Assembly: GCA_003693705.1 (NCBI GenBank)
Contig: RBZT01000706.1
Coordinates: 1 to 64,000, forward strand
Direction: 5' to 3'
Origin: Polymyxa betae
Lineage: Eukaryota; Endomyxa; Phytomyxea; Plasmodiophorida; Plasmodiophoridae
DNA: 64,000 bases
Part shown: in pieces, positions 47,448 to 58,472 of the stretch
Layout of the letters: every line of letters starts with the position of its first letter
How positions within the stretch are numbered: position 1 is the stretch's first letter
Position numbers and translations under genes: made by a program
The notes under the pieces: generated by a model
Told to the model about the DNA's origin: nothing
Database searches by the model: none
Seen by the model: the letters and a program-made list of their open reading frames with translations, nothing else

Positions 47448-47892
47448 TCAGATTTTGTAGGTTTGGTCAGGATCTTTGCCCACGGTTAACAAATTGAAAA
47501 AGAAGTTATCCATCTCCAAAGTACCATGAAACTAACAACGGTTTGCTTCAATCAACAATTCATATTCATGAACCTTCGGGACACCGACAAAAGCAAATAT
47601 CACTGAAAGAGGCGCTTGATAGGACGTCTTTAACGCAATCGCACTTGCGAGAATCTCCCGATAGCTGCCAACGACTCATTAGTAAAAGTGTCATACTCTA
47701 CAGTAGATCGTCATGACCCACGATTCCAATCGTGTGAGGTTCTTCTGCCTTGGAAATTTTTGTGAGAAAATCGAAAGCGTTTGATAATCTGCCCAGACGA
47801 ACCAACCAGCCAGTAGGTGTTAAAGAGTGTTCATTCACGATTTCATGGAACCCCAAGGCGATCAATTTATCAGAAAGCAATACCGCCATCAT
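47448..47892 (-). CDS. Hypothetical protein, three exons
   Basis: From ATG 47892 the frame reads LLSDKLIALGFHEIVNEHSL, TGWLVRLGRLSNAFDFLTKI and GIVGHDDLL. A 37-nt intron with a TACTAAT branch site joins YREILASAIALKTSYQAPLS, VIFAFVGVPKVHEYELLIEA. A possible 55-nt intron leads to HPDQTYKI and TGA at 47448; without it the frame ends at TAG 47532. The protein is soluble, about 110-115 aa, with no recognised domain. Its start lies 32 bp beyond the stop of the secreted-protein gene on the same strand. Confidence 0.4.
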
Positions 47893-47923
47893 CACGCGAA
47901 CCACATCGAGAAAATACGCTTTA

Positions 47924-49098
47924 TTATTGATTATCATCAAGTTTGGTATTATCGTTGCTGTTGCTGTTTTGGCCTGACGGAAGTTCAGGGCCTGGACCAT
48001 CATTATAGTCGCTGTCAGGTGCCTCCGAGTCGTTGTCGTTGATGATTTCTGGGGACATTCGCTCCGCAGGATGGATGACTTCCGTTTTTACTTTGGGCTT
48101 TCCGTCATTTGTCTTTGTTTTTGTTATTCGAATAGGTTCGCCTTTATCATTGGTCGTGTCTTCGGTTTCTTGTTCATTCGATGTCGATTTGGCGTTTTTC
48201 GGGAATTCTGGAGATATCGATGCCAGTGCCTTGCTAACGTCGATTGACGGGAACGTACCGTTGGGCGTGGCTGCCGAGTCTATTAAATTAATGGGCGGGA
48301 ACGTTGATTTCGGGAATCGATGCTTGTGTTTTGTCCTGTTTTGGAAGTCTGGGAAAGGCATCGGGAAAGCGGTGTTGCTGTCAAACGATGGCCAACTCAG
48401 CTGTCCATTGTTAGGAAGATTCGATTCAGGCTTGTTGGTTGGATTTTTAGAACCTGAAGAAGGCGCTGGAGGAGCTCGCATAACAGCAGGCGAAGGCGAT
48501 GGGTTCGATTCAGGCTCCTCGCTATCTTCTTCGTCATCTGATGCATCTGATGGACGAGAAGTTTCATCCGCTGATGGCGACGATCTCGTGAGCTCTGTGG
48601 GCGGTGCAGACGACGATCTTGTCAGCTCTGAGGGCGGTGCAGGCGACGATCTTNNNNNNNNNNNNNNNNNNNNNNNNNNNNNNNNNNNNNNNNNNNNNNN
48701 NNNNNNNNNNNAGGCGACGATCTTGTCAGCTCTGAGGGCGGTGCTGGGGACGATCTTGTAAGCTCTGAGGGGGGTGCAGGCGACGATCTTGTTAACTCTG
48801 AAGGCTGCTCTGAATCTTCTGATGTATCAGAGTCTGATTGGGGTGATGGGGCCACCCCAGATCCTGAAGCAGGTTGTCTTGTTAGTTCAGAGGATGTTGG
48901 GCTTCCTGCTGGAGGTGCAACTGGAGTCGCCTGCGCTGGAGTCGCACGATCGCCTGGCGATGCTCCGGTTTGAGGCGGCGGTGCCGTGTCTTGTGATTCA
49001 AAGTCATCATATTGGAGAGTCGTAAAGGGTGCAGGCCTGCTGCAAGAGATCAGGAGGCAGCACACGGCTAACCTAATCAAGGTTCCTTTCTGGGTCAT
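47924..49098 (-). CDS. Secreted protein with SELTRSSPAPP tandem repeats (gap inside)
   Basis: One exon, interrupted by the N gap. ATG 49098 gives a signal peptide (GTLIRLAVCCLLISCSRPAP). An acidic, Ser/Thr/Pro-rich part follows, then at least five copies of an 11-aa unit, SELTRSSPAPP (33-bp DNA unit). After the repeat come acidic and Pro/Asn-rich sequence and a polar C-terminus (NSNSNDNTKLDDNQ). No known domain; the product is probably disordered and heavily O-glycosylated. The two sides of the 58-N gap are in different frames as assembled, but any whole number of 33-bp units (gap 53 or 86) restores one frame. Confidence 0.65.
48589..48798 (-). repeat. 33-bp coding tandem repeat around the assembly gap
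   Basis: At least five copies of a 33-bp unit encoding SELTRSSPAPP lie on both sides of the gap, with a few substitutions. Copy number in the genome is not known because the assembly broke here. Confidence 0.75.
48654..48711. other. Assembly gap (58 N)
   Basis: Run of 58 N inside the tandem repeat. From the repeat phase the true gap should be 53 or 86 bases, or another multiple of 33 away. Confidence 0.99.
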
Positions 49099-49264
49099 GT
49101 CGTTTGTGAAATGTCTCAAAAGCGTGACGGAAACGCAGGGTCTTAACGCCGATAGCATGATTGTGGTAAGGAATTGCTCCGGGTTTTAAGGTTGACGGAA
49201 TCGGCGATTCGCCAAAGAACTTGTGCTTAGATTGCGAGCGGTGTTCCGAGCAATCTAGATTAGT

Positions 49265-49891
49265 TTATAGGCCAAGGTGACCAGTGCTATCGATAATCGG
49301 CGATGATCGTCTGTGGCGAAGATTGACTCGTGATGATCCCAGAAGGTTGCCTTCAGCTGCATGTTTGGTTTTAGTGTGGATTTTCTCAGGAGAGCGAGCA
49401 CTCATGTCAGTTCCAATTCTAACTGTTGAGTCGGACTTCCATGATAGTTCTATGAAACAGTAAGGTCGATTTTTTGGAGATCCAGAAGCTTTACTCATGA
49501 AAAAATCAACAATGATATCGCAGCAAGAGCGCCTGATTACTGGAATTGGCCGAGGTACTTCCGTGCGATTTAAATGTTCTGGAGGGATTAATTTATGTCT
49601 TGGAATCCTTTTTTCGTGCATCATATCTCTCTGAAAATGGATCAACAAAGCAGATCTGATTCACTTATCATCTCCTACATAAATCTCGATTGCCGTTAAG
49701 ACACGATGAGGTGAACGGTGAGTATATGCTACAAGATCGCGTAAATATTTGATCTCCTTCTTCGAAACGCCTTGAGCCAATGCTTCATTATACGCCTGCT
49801 TGGCCGCACGAGCGCTAGCTATGCAGGCCTTGTATTCGTCGATAAGTGACTCGTAGACATCATGAGAGGGAACATGAAGATGTGATGTCAT
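49265..49891 (-). CDS. Hypothetical protein, two exons
   Basis: Exon 1 (49891 to about 49664) is helical: SLIDEYKACIASARAAKQAY, then VSKKEIKYLRDLVAYTHRSP. A 35-nt intron (GTGAAT...TTTTCAGAG) joins KDMMHEKRIPRHKLIPPEHL, followed by SCCDIIVDFFMSKA and a Ser/Arg-rich tail ending STGHLGL at 49265. About 198 aa, basic, no signal peptide or membrane helix. Not recognised. Confidence 0.45.
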
Positions 49892-50284
49892 CAGCCCATT
49901 CTTGTGGCAATGTGACTACGCTAGGAGAAGCGCTGATTTATCGAAAATGGGAGTGTTTTTTGGGTACAGTAGTTCGTCGATAGTACCCGAATACCCGTAC
50001 TTCCTTAAGCCACAACCAATTACAGTGGATGTAAACGTGTCGAACGATGTCAAAAGCTGGAATACAGTCGCGATAGAAAAAATTCATTACAAAGAAAAAA
50101 CGTTAAATCTGTTGCTCAATTAGAGGCAAATTCTTTGATGCTTTGCAGTGTTGAGGCAGTCTTCGCCATCGTCAAGCTTATTAGTAACCGAAGGTTAGAT
50201 CATGGGACTCCACCCGAAAGGAAGTCAGGGTATCTACAGCTGGCAAAAAAACGATTCGAATTAGCAAGCGTGGCAAGAATTATA

Positions 50285-51241
50285 TTAATACTGACTTGCA
50301 AAAAGGTTCAGAATCCCTTTAGATTCAAGCGTAGTTACATACTGCTTATATACTTCAGGTGACAAAGGCTGTCGACCACGAACAGAGACTGTTTTATCTT
50401 CTTGGCCAAGATAAGCGCGTGTTGCCATTCCAAGAAAAAGCCCTGTCTCTAAAATTCCAGGAATGTTTTTGAGCTGAAGATTAAGGATCACAGCGTCATC
50501 GATCGGGCCGAAGTTCGCATCGATAATGAAGTTTCCCGAATCGGTTATCACAGGACCAGCTAAAACAATTTTTTAGTGCACTGGTTCATGAAGGGAATAT
50601 ATCGTTGGAACCTTTGTTTACACCCATTCTTAGAATGGGATCTTTGCATCCAATGGATTTCAATGCTTGACAGACATTCTTGTGTGCCATTGGTAGCACT
50701 TCGAGAGGAATACCTTTAATCCAGGAGGTTCCTACGAAGAGAATGATGGCGTATTCATAGAGATTGATGCACTAACCAAGTTGTGACGAATCTTTTGTAA
50801 AATCAGCAACAACGATGAAATGTTCAGCTGCGCTCGCTACAACCTTCTCTTTTAAATGTGCGCCCCCTCCGCCTTTGATACAGTTCAATCTTGAATCGAT
50901 TTCATCAGCACCATCGAATGCTACGTCGAGAATTGGCGATTGGTCGAGATCGCTTAACAATAAACCAGCATCAACGATCAAATTCCTAGATTGAAATGAT
51001 GTTGGAATATAGTGGTACGTAAGCAGCTCGGGCCTTTTTGTTTTCGCCAAGTTTTTGATCTCTTCCACAACAAATCGTATCTAGTCAGAGTTACAAGACA
51101 AACACTAAAATTGCATCAGCAGCATACAGTCGTTCCGCTTCCAATCCCAATGGCTCCGTGTTTTAACCGTAGATTTTGACCAAAGAAGTCTCGAACCGCG
51201 AGCGTCGCTGCCGCTGATTTGGCCTGATCGAAGCTTGGCAT
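50285..51241 (-). CDS. RPIA: Ribose-5-phosphate isomerase A
   Basis: Interconverts ribose-5-phosphate and ribulose-5-phosphate in the pentose phosphate pathway, cytosol. ATG 51241 begins MPSFDQAKSAAATLAVRDFF, then the phosphate loop IGIGSGTT, an intron of about 46 nt, YIPTSFQSRNLIVDAG, LDVAFDGADEID (catalytic Asp), CIKGGGGAHLKEKVVA (catalytic Glu/Lys) and, after a second intron, VITDSGNFIIDANFG. The C-terminus ends LFASQY. All active-site motifs are intact. Length about 250 aa, normal. Confidence 0.93.
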
Positions 51242-52033
51242 GGCTAATAGTGAAATGACGAGAGACCCTTCCAGAACAACCACTAATAGGGACACTATAG
51301 TACAGCAATCTCAGAGGCTTAACAGTTGACTGATGAGCCACAAACCCAACACTGGCTGACGCAGCCTTCGTCGGTCATTTTTTTGGGTTCTTTCATGACT
51401 TACTGCACTTGGGGCGTCAGCATTAGAAAGACTCCTCAGGTTCAGTAAGGCTCCCAATTGAGAATCGATCAATAGGTGTCAACGCCATGATTTGGGTGAT
51501 TTTGCAATATTCAAACCATTGGCGATTGGACTGTTGGACAGATACAGTGCCGGCCAGAATTCCATTCAAAGAGAGCCTAAAGTCCTAAACATAAATTATT
51601 GCAATCGGTAGGCTGGTTTTCGGCCATTCCGGTGATGAATAAGTCACTGGGCGACTTTCTGGTTTCGATCCCAGAATACGCTGGGTGTTTTTTTGCAAAA
51701 GAAGGCAAAAGAGAAAGATGATTTCATCGATAGCCCGGAAATCGATTGGAGTTGTGATAACAAGGGAAGATTCCTTATGATGGAATTACATGCCATATCA
51801 ATCATGGGCCAGTCGATGGTGCTTGTGCAGCTGTTTCGGAGCTCAGTCTCTTTCTCGTCTTGAATGGGAGGACGCGCTTGTCGTTGTTAATGTCTTTGAT
51901 AGAAGCCAGGGTGAAATGGAGCGGCTGCTCCTCGGCGCTGATATTCGTATCTCAATTAATGTTTGTTTCCTGAAGATGAAGTCATTCTCAGCCATGCAAG
52001 CCTTGTTTGTTTATTCTCTATGATTTTGAAAGC
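51242..52033. other. Intergenic with one possible plus-strand exon
   Basis: Around 51718-51865 the plus strand reads DDFIDSPEIDWSCDNKGRFL then MMELHAISIMGQSMVLVQLF before a stop. The composition is natural, but no start or splice partners were found. No other feature seen. Confidence 0.25.
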
Positions 52034-52724
52034 TCATTCAAGCAGTTTGTCCATCTTTTTGTTCTGCTTCTTGAATTTGTCATCAACTTCGTCAGTGCGA
52101 CGGTTGAGGTGCCCAGCCATTTCGGTCTGTTCGTCGACGGCGTTGCCCATGGTGTCAGCGAGACCACCCAGTTTCTTCAGATTTGACCCTAGCACGTCCA
52201 GATCGTCGTCAATGTTATCAGATCCAGTAGCGCCTTGGGTCTTGTCTCCTGAAGCGTTGTGGACTCCAACTCTTGGGCCAGAGTTGGCCGTTGTGTCATC
52301 ACGCTTGGCATTCTTTAAATCGTCTTCTGAAGGTCCACAGCACAGTGAAAAACAAAACCAACGGCTCATGCGGTCCAGAATGGCATCGGTTCTGTTCAGC
52401 GTCGCATCAGTCTCATCAAGATCGTCCGCTATTCGATTCATCTGTTGTCCTGGAAGTGATCTATAAGTGGATTGGTCCCATTTGAGTTAATAACAAACCT
52501 TGCTGGTTGAGCTTATCTAGAGTTTGCTCTCCAACTTGTTCAGTTTCTTGTGTCCTAGCAATAGACTCCTGAATCAAAGCACGATTTTGTCGTTCACGTT
52601 CTTCACGAGCACGCTGAACGCGGGCATCATTCTGAGCTTGGATTTCTTCGGAGAGCTGAACTTGTTGCTGTTGTGCCGCCTGGCGACGCTCTTGGCGTTG
52701 TAGATGGGCTAGTCGTGCGTCCAT
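52034..52724 (-). CDS. SNAP-25-type Qbc-SNARE
   Basis: Two exons (52724 to about 52497; about 52447-52034; intron 49 nt). A Gln/Arg-rich N-terminal helix leads to the Qb SNARE helix (TQETEQVGEQTLDKLNQQGQ...DLDETDATLNRTDAILDRM). A Cys-rich linker WFCFSLCCG is placed where SNAP-25 is palmitoylated. A polar spacer is followed by the Qc helix (LGGLADTMGNAVDEQTEMAG...RTDEVDDKFKKQNKKMDKLL). Both zero-layer glutamines are present. The protein would sit on the plasma membrane as the two-helix t-SNARE for exocytosis, in keeping with the many secreted products around it. Confidence 0.85.
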
Positions 52725-53095
52725 GGCTTAAAGATTTCTAAAAAAATTAGGAATTGAACCAGGACCGATGGTGACTCAGACTCTCAATAGGTTCCGATGG
52801 CGATTGATCTGTTAGGTCGGTGATAAGGGTCTATCAATTGTTGAATGCCTGTAACTAAGTAGTAAGCTGTATTCTAGAATAGTAAATACCCATGAGATAA
52901 CCTTCCCTGATAGAAACACTATGGCAATCGTTTGCTATATTGCAAGAATGGTAGAAAATGTTAAAGTTCCAAATTTGCTCACAATTACTATTCCGAATTT
53001 GTTACAGGTGAGTCACACTGGCCCCAGGTATCATGTTATTGAGGTCAATATGGTCGAATAACTAATCCAATTAACTTAATTGAGTTTCAAGTCGC

Positions 53096-54118
53096 ATGAT
53101 TAATTTTAACCTAATCCGGATCCTGGTTGCGCTTAGCCTCATCGCAGCAGCTTCGGCAGATCATTTGCTCGACAACGATATCGATGCCGATGACCTAATC
53201 GCCTATATTGGAGGCCATGACGCCGAGGAACTCGATTACGAGGTCGAAGAAGCCGAGCATCACGATTCAGATGCAATGGAAAACGGTTTGCAGGCAACCA
53301 GTGACGAGCTGGGTCATGACAATAACGAAATGCACCACAAAGTTGCTGACATTGATGTTCTTGAACTTGGAGAGGTTCTTGAGGCCAGACGGGACGATGA
53401 GCTTGGCTATGCAGAAGATGGATTCCATCCACACTTTGAAGCTCTCGGCGCTGGTTATGGAAGGGCAGAACAGAACATGTACAACCGAGGGAAACCGAAG
53501 CGGTCGAAGAGCTATAGTAAACCTGTACAACGACAACCGATCGCTGAAGCTGAAAGCCAAGCCCCAACTGAAACTCCTGCTCCTCCTACTAAAGCGCCGT
53601 TTTTCGATGATTTCAACAACAGCAAACCACAGAACGACGGCAACTGTTTGCACGCTGTCAACAAGGTTTGGTGATAAACATGGGAAACTAATAGCAACTT
53701 CATGATTGATTGCTTTAGGAACGACAAGCGGCCGGCGTACCCGAGCTTATCAATAACCAAACATTGGTCGATTTAGCTGCTAAACACACTGCCTATATGG
53801 CGGCTGCTCAAACTATTAGCCATGATGGGTTCTGGAGCTACAGGTATGTAATATATTCGGTTGAGGAACAATATGGCTCAATTCTGGCCAAGGTTCGATG
53901 CCGTACCAGCTGGTGTTATCGGGGTCGGTGAGCTCGTCGTGTCTGACGAGACGAGCAACACGCCGAATGGCCCAGCGAAGCGAGCCGTCGACAGATGGAT
54001 CGGCTCTATTGAACACAAAGCGCTCTTACTACGACCTGATATGTTCATAATGGGCTGCTCGACTGCGTTAGGCAGCGACGGGCGCTTCTATGCGACAGCC
54101 ATCATATGCTCGAAATGA
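53096..54118 (+). CDS. Secreted CAP/SCP-domain protein with acidic prodomain
   Basis: Three exons. ATG 53096 starts a signal peptide (LIRILVALSLIAAASADHLL). Residues ~25-130 are very acidic with many His (DADDLIAYIGGHDAEELDYE), then a basic stretch (RGKPKRSKSYSK) that could be a processing site, and a Pro/Thr linker. The CAP domain begins NCLHAVNK and continues over a 50-nt intron with QAAGVPELINNQTLVDLAAK, AQTISHDGFWSYR, and after another intron VGELVVSDE, AVDRWIGS, MFIMGCSTALG and FYATAIIC. Histidines and the 'GEL' element correspond to CAP landmarks (H..SH, GEN), though the motif is atypical. Function of CAP proteins varies; none can be assigned. Confidence 0.7.
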
Positions 54119-54205
54119 GACGCTCAATTTTTGAATTAAAACTCACAGTCAAACTCGTTGTTATAAATAGAGGTTGTTTCAATCTAGAATCGGTGTAGAT
54201 AGGCG

Positions 54206-54889
54206 TTAAACACAAAGCAGCTGTTGAACTTCCCGGTTATCAGTCGTATCTAATGGACTTTCCCCATCCAGGTTGATTACTTTGAGATCCGATACGGCAC
54301 CCTTCCTCAATAATAACTGAACGACGTCAATATGGTTTCCCCTGGCTGCGTTATGTAGCAGAGTATCGCCGTCCTCATCAACAGCGTGTATAGACTCTGG
54401 AGCCGCCTCTAACAGCCGCTCCACGATTCGAATATGTCCTGAAGCGCAAGCATCATGTACAGCCTATTCTGAATTCAGAGCCCAATCGATCCATTTATAC
54501 TTTTGACTTACTAAGCCGCCGCCATTATCCCGTTGATTCGCGTCGGCGCCAGCAGCAAGCAGCCTCTGCACAACAGCTTCATGGCCGAATAAACTTGCCA
54601 GGTGAAGAGCAGTATCGCCATCGCTGCCCAGCGATGAGCAAGAAACTGTTAGCCTTGATAAGGCGGCGTCGACTTCGTCTAAATCGCCAATCTCAGCAGC
54701 ATGCATCAAAGCTTCCAAGGCAGCGTCGTCAGCAGGTCGATAGTCAGGCTCGCCTTCTTCAGACCCACAGCTGGAATAGCCTTCCGAATCCTGGTCGTCG
54801 TCCTCGTCAACGCAGACTTCTCCGCTCAACTCATATTCGTCTGAGTCGAACGAAGTTGATGATTTATCATCGGAACCAGTCGACCTCAT
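54206..54889 (-). CDS. Ankyrin-repeat protein
   Basis: Two exons (54889 to about 54511; about 54463-54206; 48-nt intron). The N-terminal 55 residues are acidic and Ser-rich. Four ankyrin repeats follow: ALMHAAEIGDLDEVDAALSR, DTALHLASLFGHEAVVQRLL, VHDACASGHIRIVERLLEA (across the splice) and DTLLHNAARGNHIDVVQLLL, with a final GESPLDTTDNREVQQLL. About 210 aa, cytoplasmic, probably a small adaptor. No other domain. Confidence 0.8.
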
Positions 54890-55235
54890 CTTCCTTCAAT
54901 GAACCGTCTTGTAAAGTTGTAATAACGGCTCAGAATGGCAAACCAGAAACCAATGAAAAATTCCGAGTCAAACTGCGGACCTGATTTCAACATTTTTCAA
55001 TGTAAATTGACCTTGCCCAATAGGCAATAGCTGTCAAATTTCGTTTTTCGTCCAACATAAACGAGCTGTCCAACATAAACGAGCTGTTCAACATTACAGT
55101 CAATATTGCCATAGAAAGTACTTGTTTAAAAACATTAGTGTTTGCTGTTTATTTCCAGCTTTGTTATTGCCGGTGAAATCTATCTGAGGTAGGTTTCGTT
55201 CTGGTTTATTGGGATATGGGAACATGCTATGAGAG

Positions 55236-56957
55236 CTAAAGGATTCCGCTTCCAAAGCCGCCGAATGGGAATGAGCCAATTCCTCCAAACCCTGCTGACT
55301 CGCTTAGACCGCCAGCCCCAAACGGGAATCCACCACCACAATAGCCTCCTCCCATACAGCCACCAAGACCACCAGCACCGAACCCACCAAGTCCAGCCGC
55401 TCCAAGTCCTCCTGAAGCTAAAGGGCTGAAACCTAGCCCGGCACCGGCACCACCCAATTGTCCAGCGCCAGCTGCACCAGCAAGGCCAGGGCCCGCTCCT
55501 CCGGCACCGCCTGCACCGGCTCCTCCAGCGCCGCCGGTACCAGCTCCGCCTGGAATCGTTGCGACTGGTATGGCGAAATTTTTTCCCTGGTTTCCTTGAC
55601 CGGAAACCGGCGCCGGAGTCGCTTGCTGTGATGCGGCCGCTGCTCCAGTAGCTGGTAATTGAGATGATAGCAACGTCTGAATCTGCGACAGCGGCACCAG
55701 CGTTATGGATGGCGAGCCTCCACCTTGTTCTGCTCCTCCTGGAGATGCTCCAGCGCCGCCTTGTCCACCTAAACCTGTGACACCACTCAGCACAGAGCCC
55801 TGGGTGCCCTGGCCTAAGTTGGTTTGTGGCAGCACGGTTGTCTCCAGCAAAGACGCTGTAGGTGTGTAAGATGTGATCACAAGCGGGCCGTTCGCACCAA
55901 ACACATTCCCCAGGGTGCCCATCGCTAAATGCTTCTTGTCAGCAACTTCACACCTATTGAACCAATCGCTAACCTTGAAATCCGCCTGCTCCTCCTGCAC
56001 CGGTTGCTCCGGCAGCGCCAGCACCAGCACCAGCAGCACCGCCTGCTCCGGCGCCATCAGCACCTCCAGGACCGCCACCACTCGGTAATGTGATGACCGG
56101 GATTGACATTGGTGCTGTGGTTGAAGGCGGTGCTATAGTTGAAGGCGGTGCCGATTGCTCAGCGCCTGCTGCTGCAAACGTTGGCGCCTGTGTCGCTTGG
56201 ATCGGGATCACAACTGGAGGAGCTGCTGAAGGGATTATAATCGTAGGTTGTTGTGTCTAAAGCGGTGTCAGTTGGCGTTATTAAAGCGTCTGAAAGAGAG
56301 GATTACCGCTCCTGCTGCTGCTGCAATTGGTGCCGGGGTACTCAAAGGCGCCAAAGTTGGCTGAGGTGTCGTTATCGATGCCATCGAAGGATATTGTGGT
56401 GCAGGGGCCGTCGTGGAAGGTGTCACCGGTGGCGTTTCCGGAGGCAACGTTTGCATTGGTGGGCTTGTAGCAGGAGGTGATGTAATTGGGAATGACATCG
56501 ACCCATAGTGTGGCGCCGGGGGAGGTGACATTGGAGGCATCGTCTGGGGCGATACCGTCTGGGGTGACGGCGCCATGGGAGGCATCGTCTGGGGCGGTGG
56601 CGTCATGGGAGGCATTGTCTGGGGCGATGGCGTCATGGGTGGCATCGTTTGGGGCGGTGGCGTCATGGGAGGCATCGTCTGAGGCGCTGGCGTTATGGGA
56701 GGCATCGTCTGGGGTGGTGGTGTCATGGGAGGCATCGTTTGGGGTGGTGGCGTCATGGGAGGCATCGTTTGGGGCGATGGCGTCATGGGAGGCGCCGTCT
56801 GGGGCGTTGGCATCATGGAAGGCATTGTCTGGGGCGGAGGCGTCATTGGAAGAGCTGTAAATGGTACTGGCGGCGCCGTTGATGCTGTTGTACAACATGG
56901 TTGGTTGTTTTGAGCCGCTGCAACTGCAGCTAGCAGTATGAACGTCGAAACGAGCAT
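55236..56957 (-). CDS. Secreted low-complexity protein, family member B
   Basis: Paralogue of the gene at 39500-40740. ATG 56957 gives a signal peptide (STFILLAAVAAAQ) and NNQPCCTTAS. A repeat domain of about twelve TMPPMTPPPQ-type decapeptides follows, then a Pro/Thr-rich part. After a 50-nt intron come Thr/Ala-rich sequence, MSIPVITLP and a Gly/Ala run ending GGFQG at the next intron. The last exon has LVITSYTPTASLLETTVLPQ, SITLVPLSQIQTLLSSQLP, FAIPVATIPGG, and long Gly/Ala-rich repeats with a Cys-Gly-Gly cluster (GGCMGGGYCGGG), ending GGFGSGIL. Composition recalls structural extracellular proteins (silk, wall or adhesive-like). No known family. Confidence 0.75.
56540..56880 (-). repeat. 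30-bp coding repeat (TMPPMTPPPQ)
   Basis: About twelve tandem 30-bp units encode Thr-Met-Pro-Pro-Met-Thr/Ala-Pro-Pro/Ser-Pro-Gln with small changes. All lie in the first exon of the secreted paralogue B. Confidence 0.85.
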
Positions 56958-57307
56958 TGGAATAGCAATATCGTTATGAGTTCTCTTACCGATTTGGTTC
57001 CGGGGCCGGAATAGGCAGAACTGGTCTCATTTATTCGTGGAGCGGAATGGTCGATGATGTTGCCGATTGTGGCTTCCGGCAATTATTGTGCACATGTTCT
57101 CCGGAACCACGATTTTGTGTCCTAAAGACCTCAAGATTCTCTAATGAACCGACCAGTTAAAAACATATTAGTGTCAAATATTTTCATGGAACGGGATCGT
57201 AAATTTAGTTGCCGATTGTGGCTGTTTGCACAAATGCCCTGAATGCTATAAGTCAGTATATCTAGGCATCACTAAGGGGATTCAGTTAACGACTGAATAG
57301 TTCTCGG

Positions 57308-57600
57308 ATGAGTTTCATAGTTGGACGAGAAGTCCCAAACGCGACTAGGCTAGGTTTATGGCTTGCGGTCCTGGCTACAATACCCAGTGCCTCTAACCCA
57401 GCCGCTTATTTTGACGAAAAGGGATTGAATATGACAAACATTGAAGTCGTCAATCGTTACACGTTTAACTGAAAACAAGGGAAGGAATGCAAAACAGAAC
57501 CCAGCGGGTTTTACGTCTGTTTCCATTTTGCCGGTCTTCGAGATCGATCGCATTCAGCAAAAGCTGCCATCCACTTGCCCGATAACGAGTTGAACTGAAG
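57308..57600 (+). CDS. Possible small secreted protein, unresolved
   Basis: ATG 57308 reads into a hydrophobic stretch (RLGLWLAVLATIPSASNPAA) then YFDEKGLNMTNIEVVNRYTF and a stop at residue 56. An intron with a 3' site near 57540 could join further codons. Signal-peptide-like, but without a confirmed exon partner or homology this is weak. Confidence 0.25.
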
Positions 57601-58472
57601 CTGTTATGTTATTCCTCGGCCGATCAGTGCTTCCATTAGCGAGTGTTCGCGACTAGTATAAGAGGCGGTGCGATTCCGGAATGCATTCTGTCAGAATATA
57701 AAACGACTATGCAAATCTATCCAATGTCCTGATTAGAAGTTATATGATGACATCTTCCAAAACACTGCCTTCGTTATCATGAAGAATGCGCTCGATTCGT
57801 GACGCCTGAAGGGCGCTCACTGCTTATAGTAGCAATGCTTACTCTGCATAGAGCTGACTATGACATTACGCCTGTCGCTGTCACCGACTTAGGAAACTCA
57901 GATGGCTATTTACTTATTGAGATGAGTGAACGGCTCGTTACAATTAGCTGAAAATAGAAAGAAAAGAAATGGTGGATGCATTCACGTTGCAGTTCAGCTA
58001 GATTACATCGAAAAATGGTGAAAACGGCGTTCGTGAAGACTCGATCTGCATCTAAAAATAAATTTGCGGAACAGCACCGGTTACAAGATAGTCTTAGAAA
58101 ATGAATATTAATCCGCTCCCTGCGCAAAAACAGGTATCAGACATGTCCCATATTGAAAAGATTTAGCATCGCCGTGCCCAATTCACTGCGATCTTTCAGC
58201 ACTAAACAAACGACAATAATTGTGCAATTATGGAGTTTACGCCCAGATGAGATTCACACTTGTCAAATAGACTAATCTGTTGGGATGTTGAAGAATCGGT
58301 GACGCCCCTAGCTCGGCGCTGCAAAACCCGTCCACCTAACTATTGGATAGACTACCTACCGTACATGGTCCGGTAAGAGTCCAGGCTGAGCTCTTCGACA
58401 CAGAAGCTGATAGAGACTTTAACGAGGTAGTGAAGTCTTTTGATCTAGTTGAAGCGACGGCAAATTTCAACA
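57601..58472. other. Intergenic, no supported gene
   Basis: Short overlapping ORFs only (the longest, minus strand 58336-58629, is the antisense of FANCL exon 1). The FANCL promoter should lie at the right end. Confidence 0.5.

Noticed and set aside
47532-47534. In-frame TAG between two coding-like stretches, suggesting stop-codon reassignment
   Set aside because: Several intact genes end properly at TAG at their expected positions (COX15, ABCA, the PKA-type kinase). A 55-nt intron can remove this TAG.
48033-48761. Plus-strand ORF of DDLVSSEGGAG repeats
   Set aside because: The opposite strand has a signal peptide, one continuous frame on both sides of the gap and a natural start; the plus-strand reading is its complement.
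56486-56913. Plus-strand Trp/Ser and Trp/Gly repeat ORFs
   Set aside because: Antisense of the TMPPMTPPPQ coding repeat.
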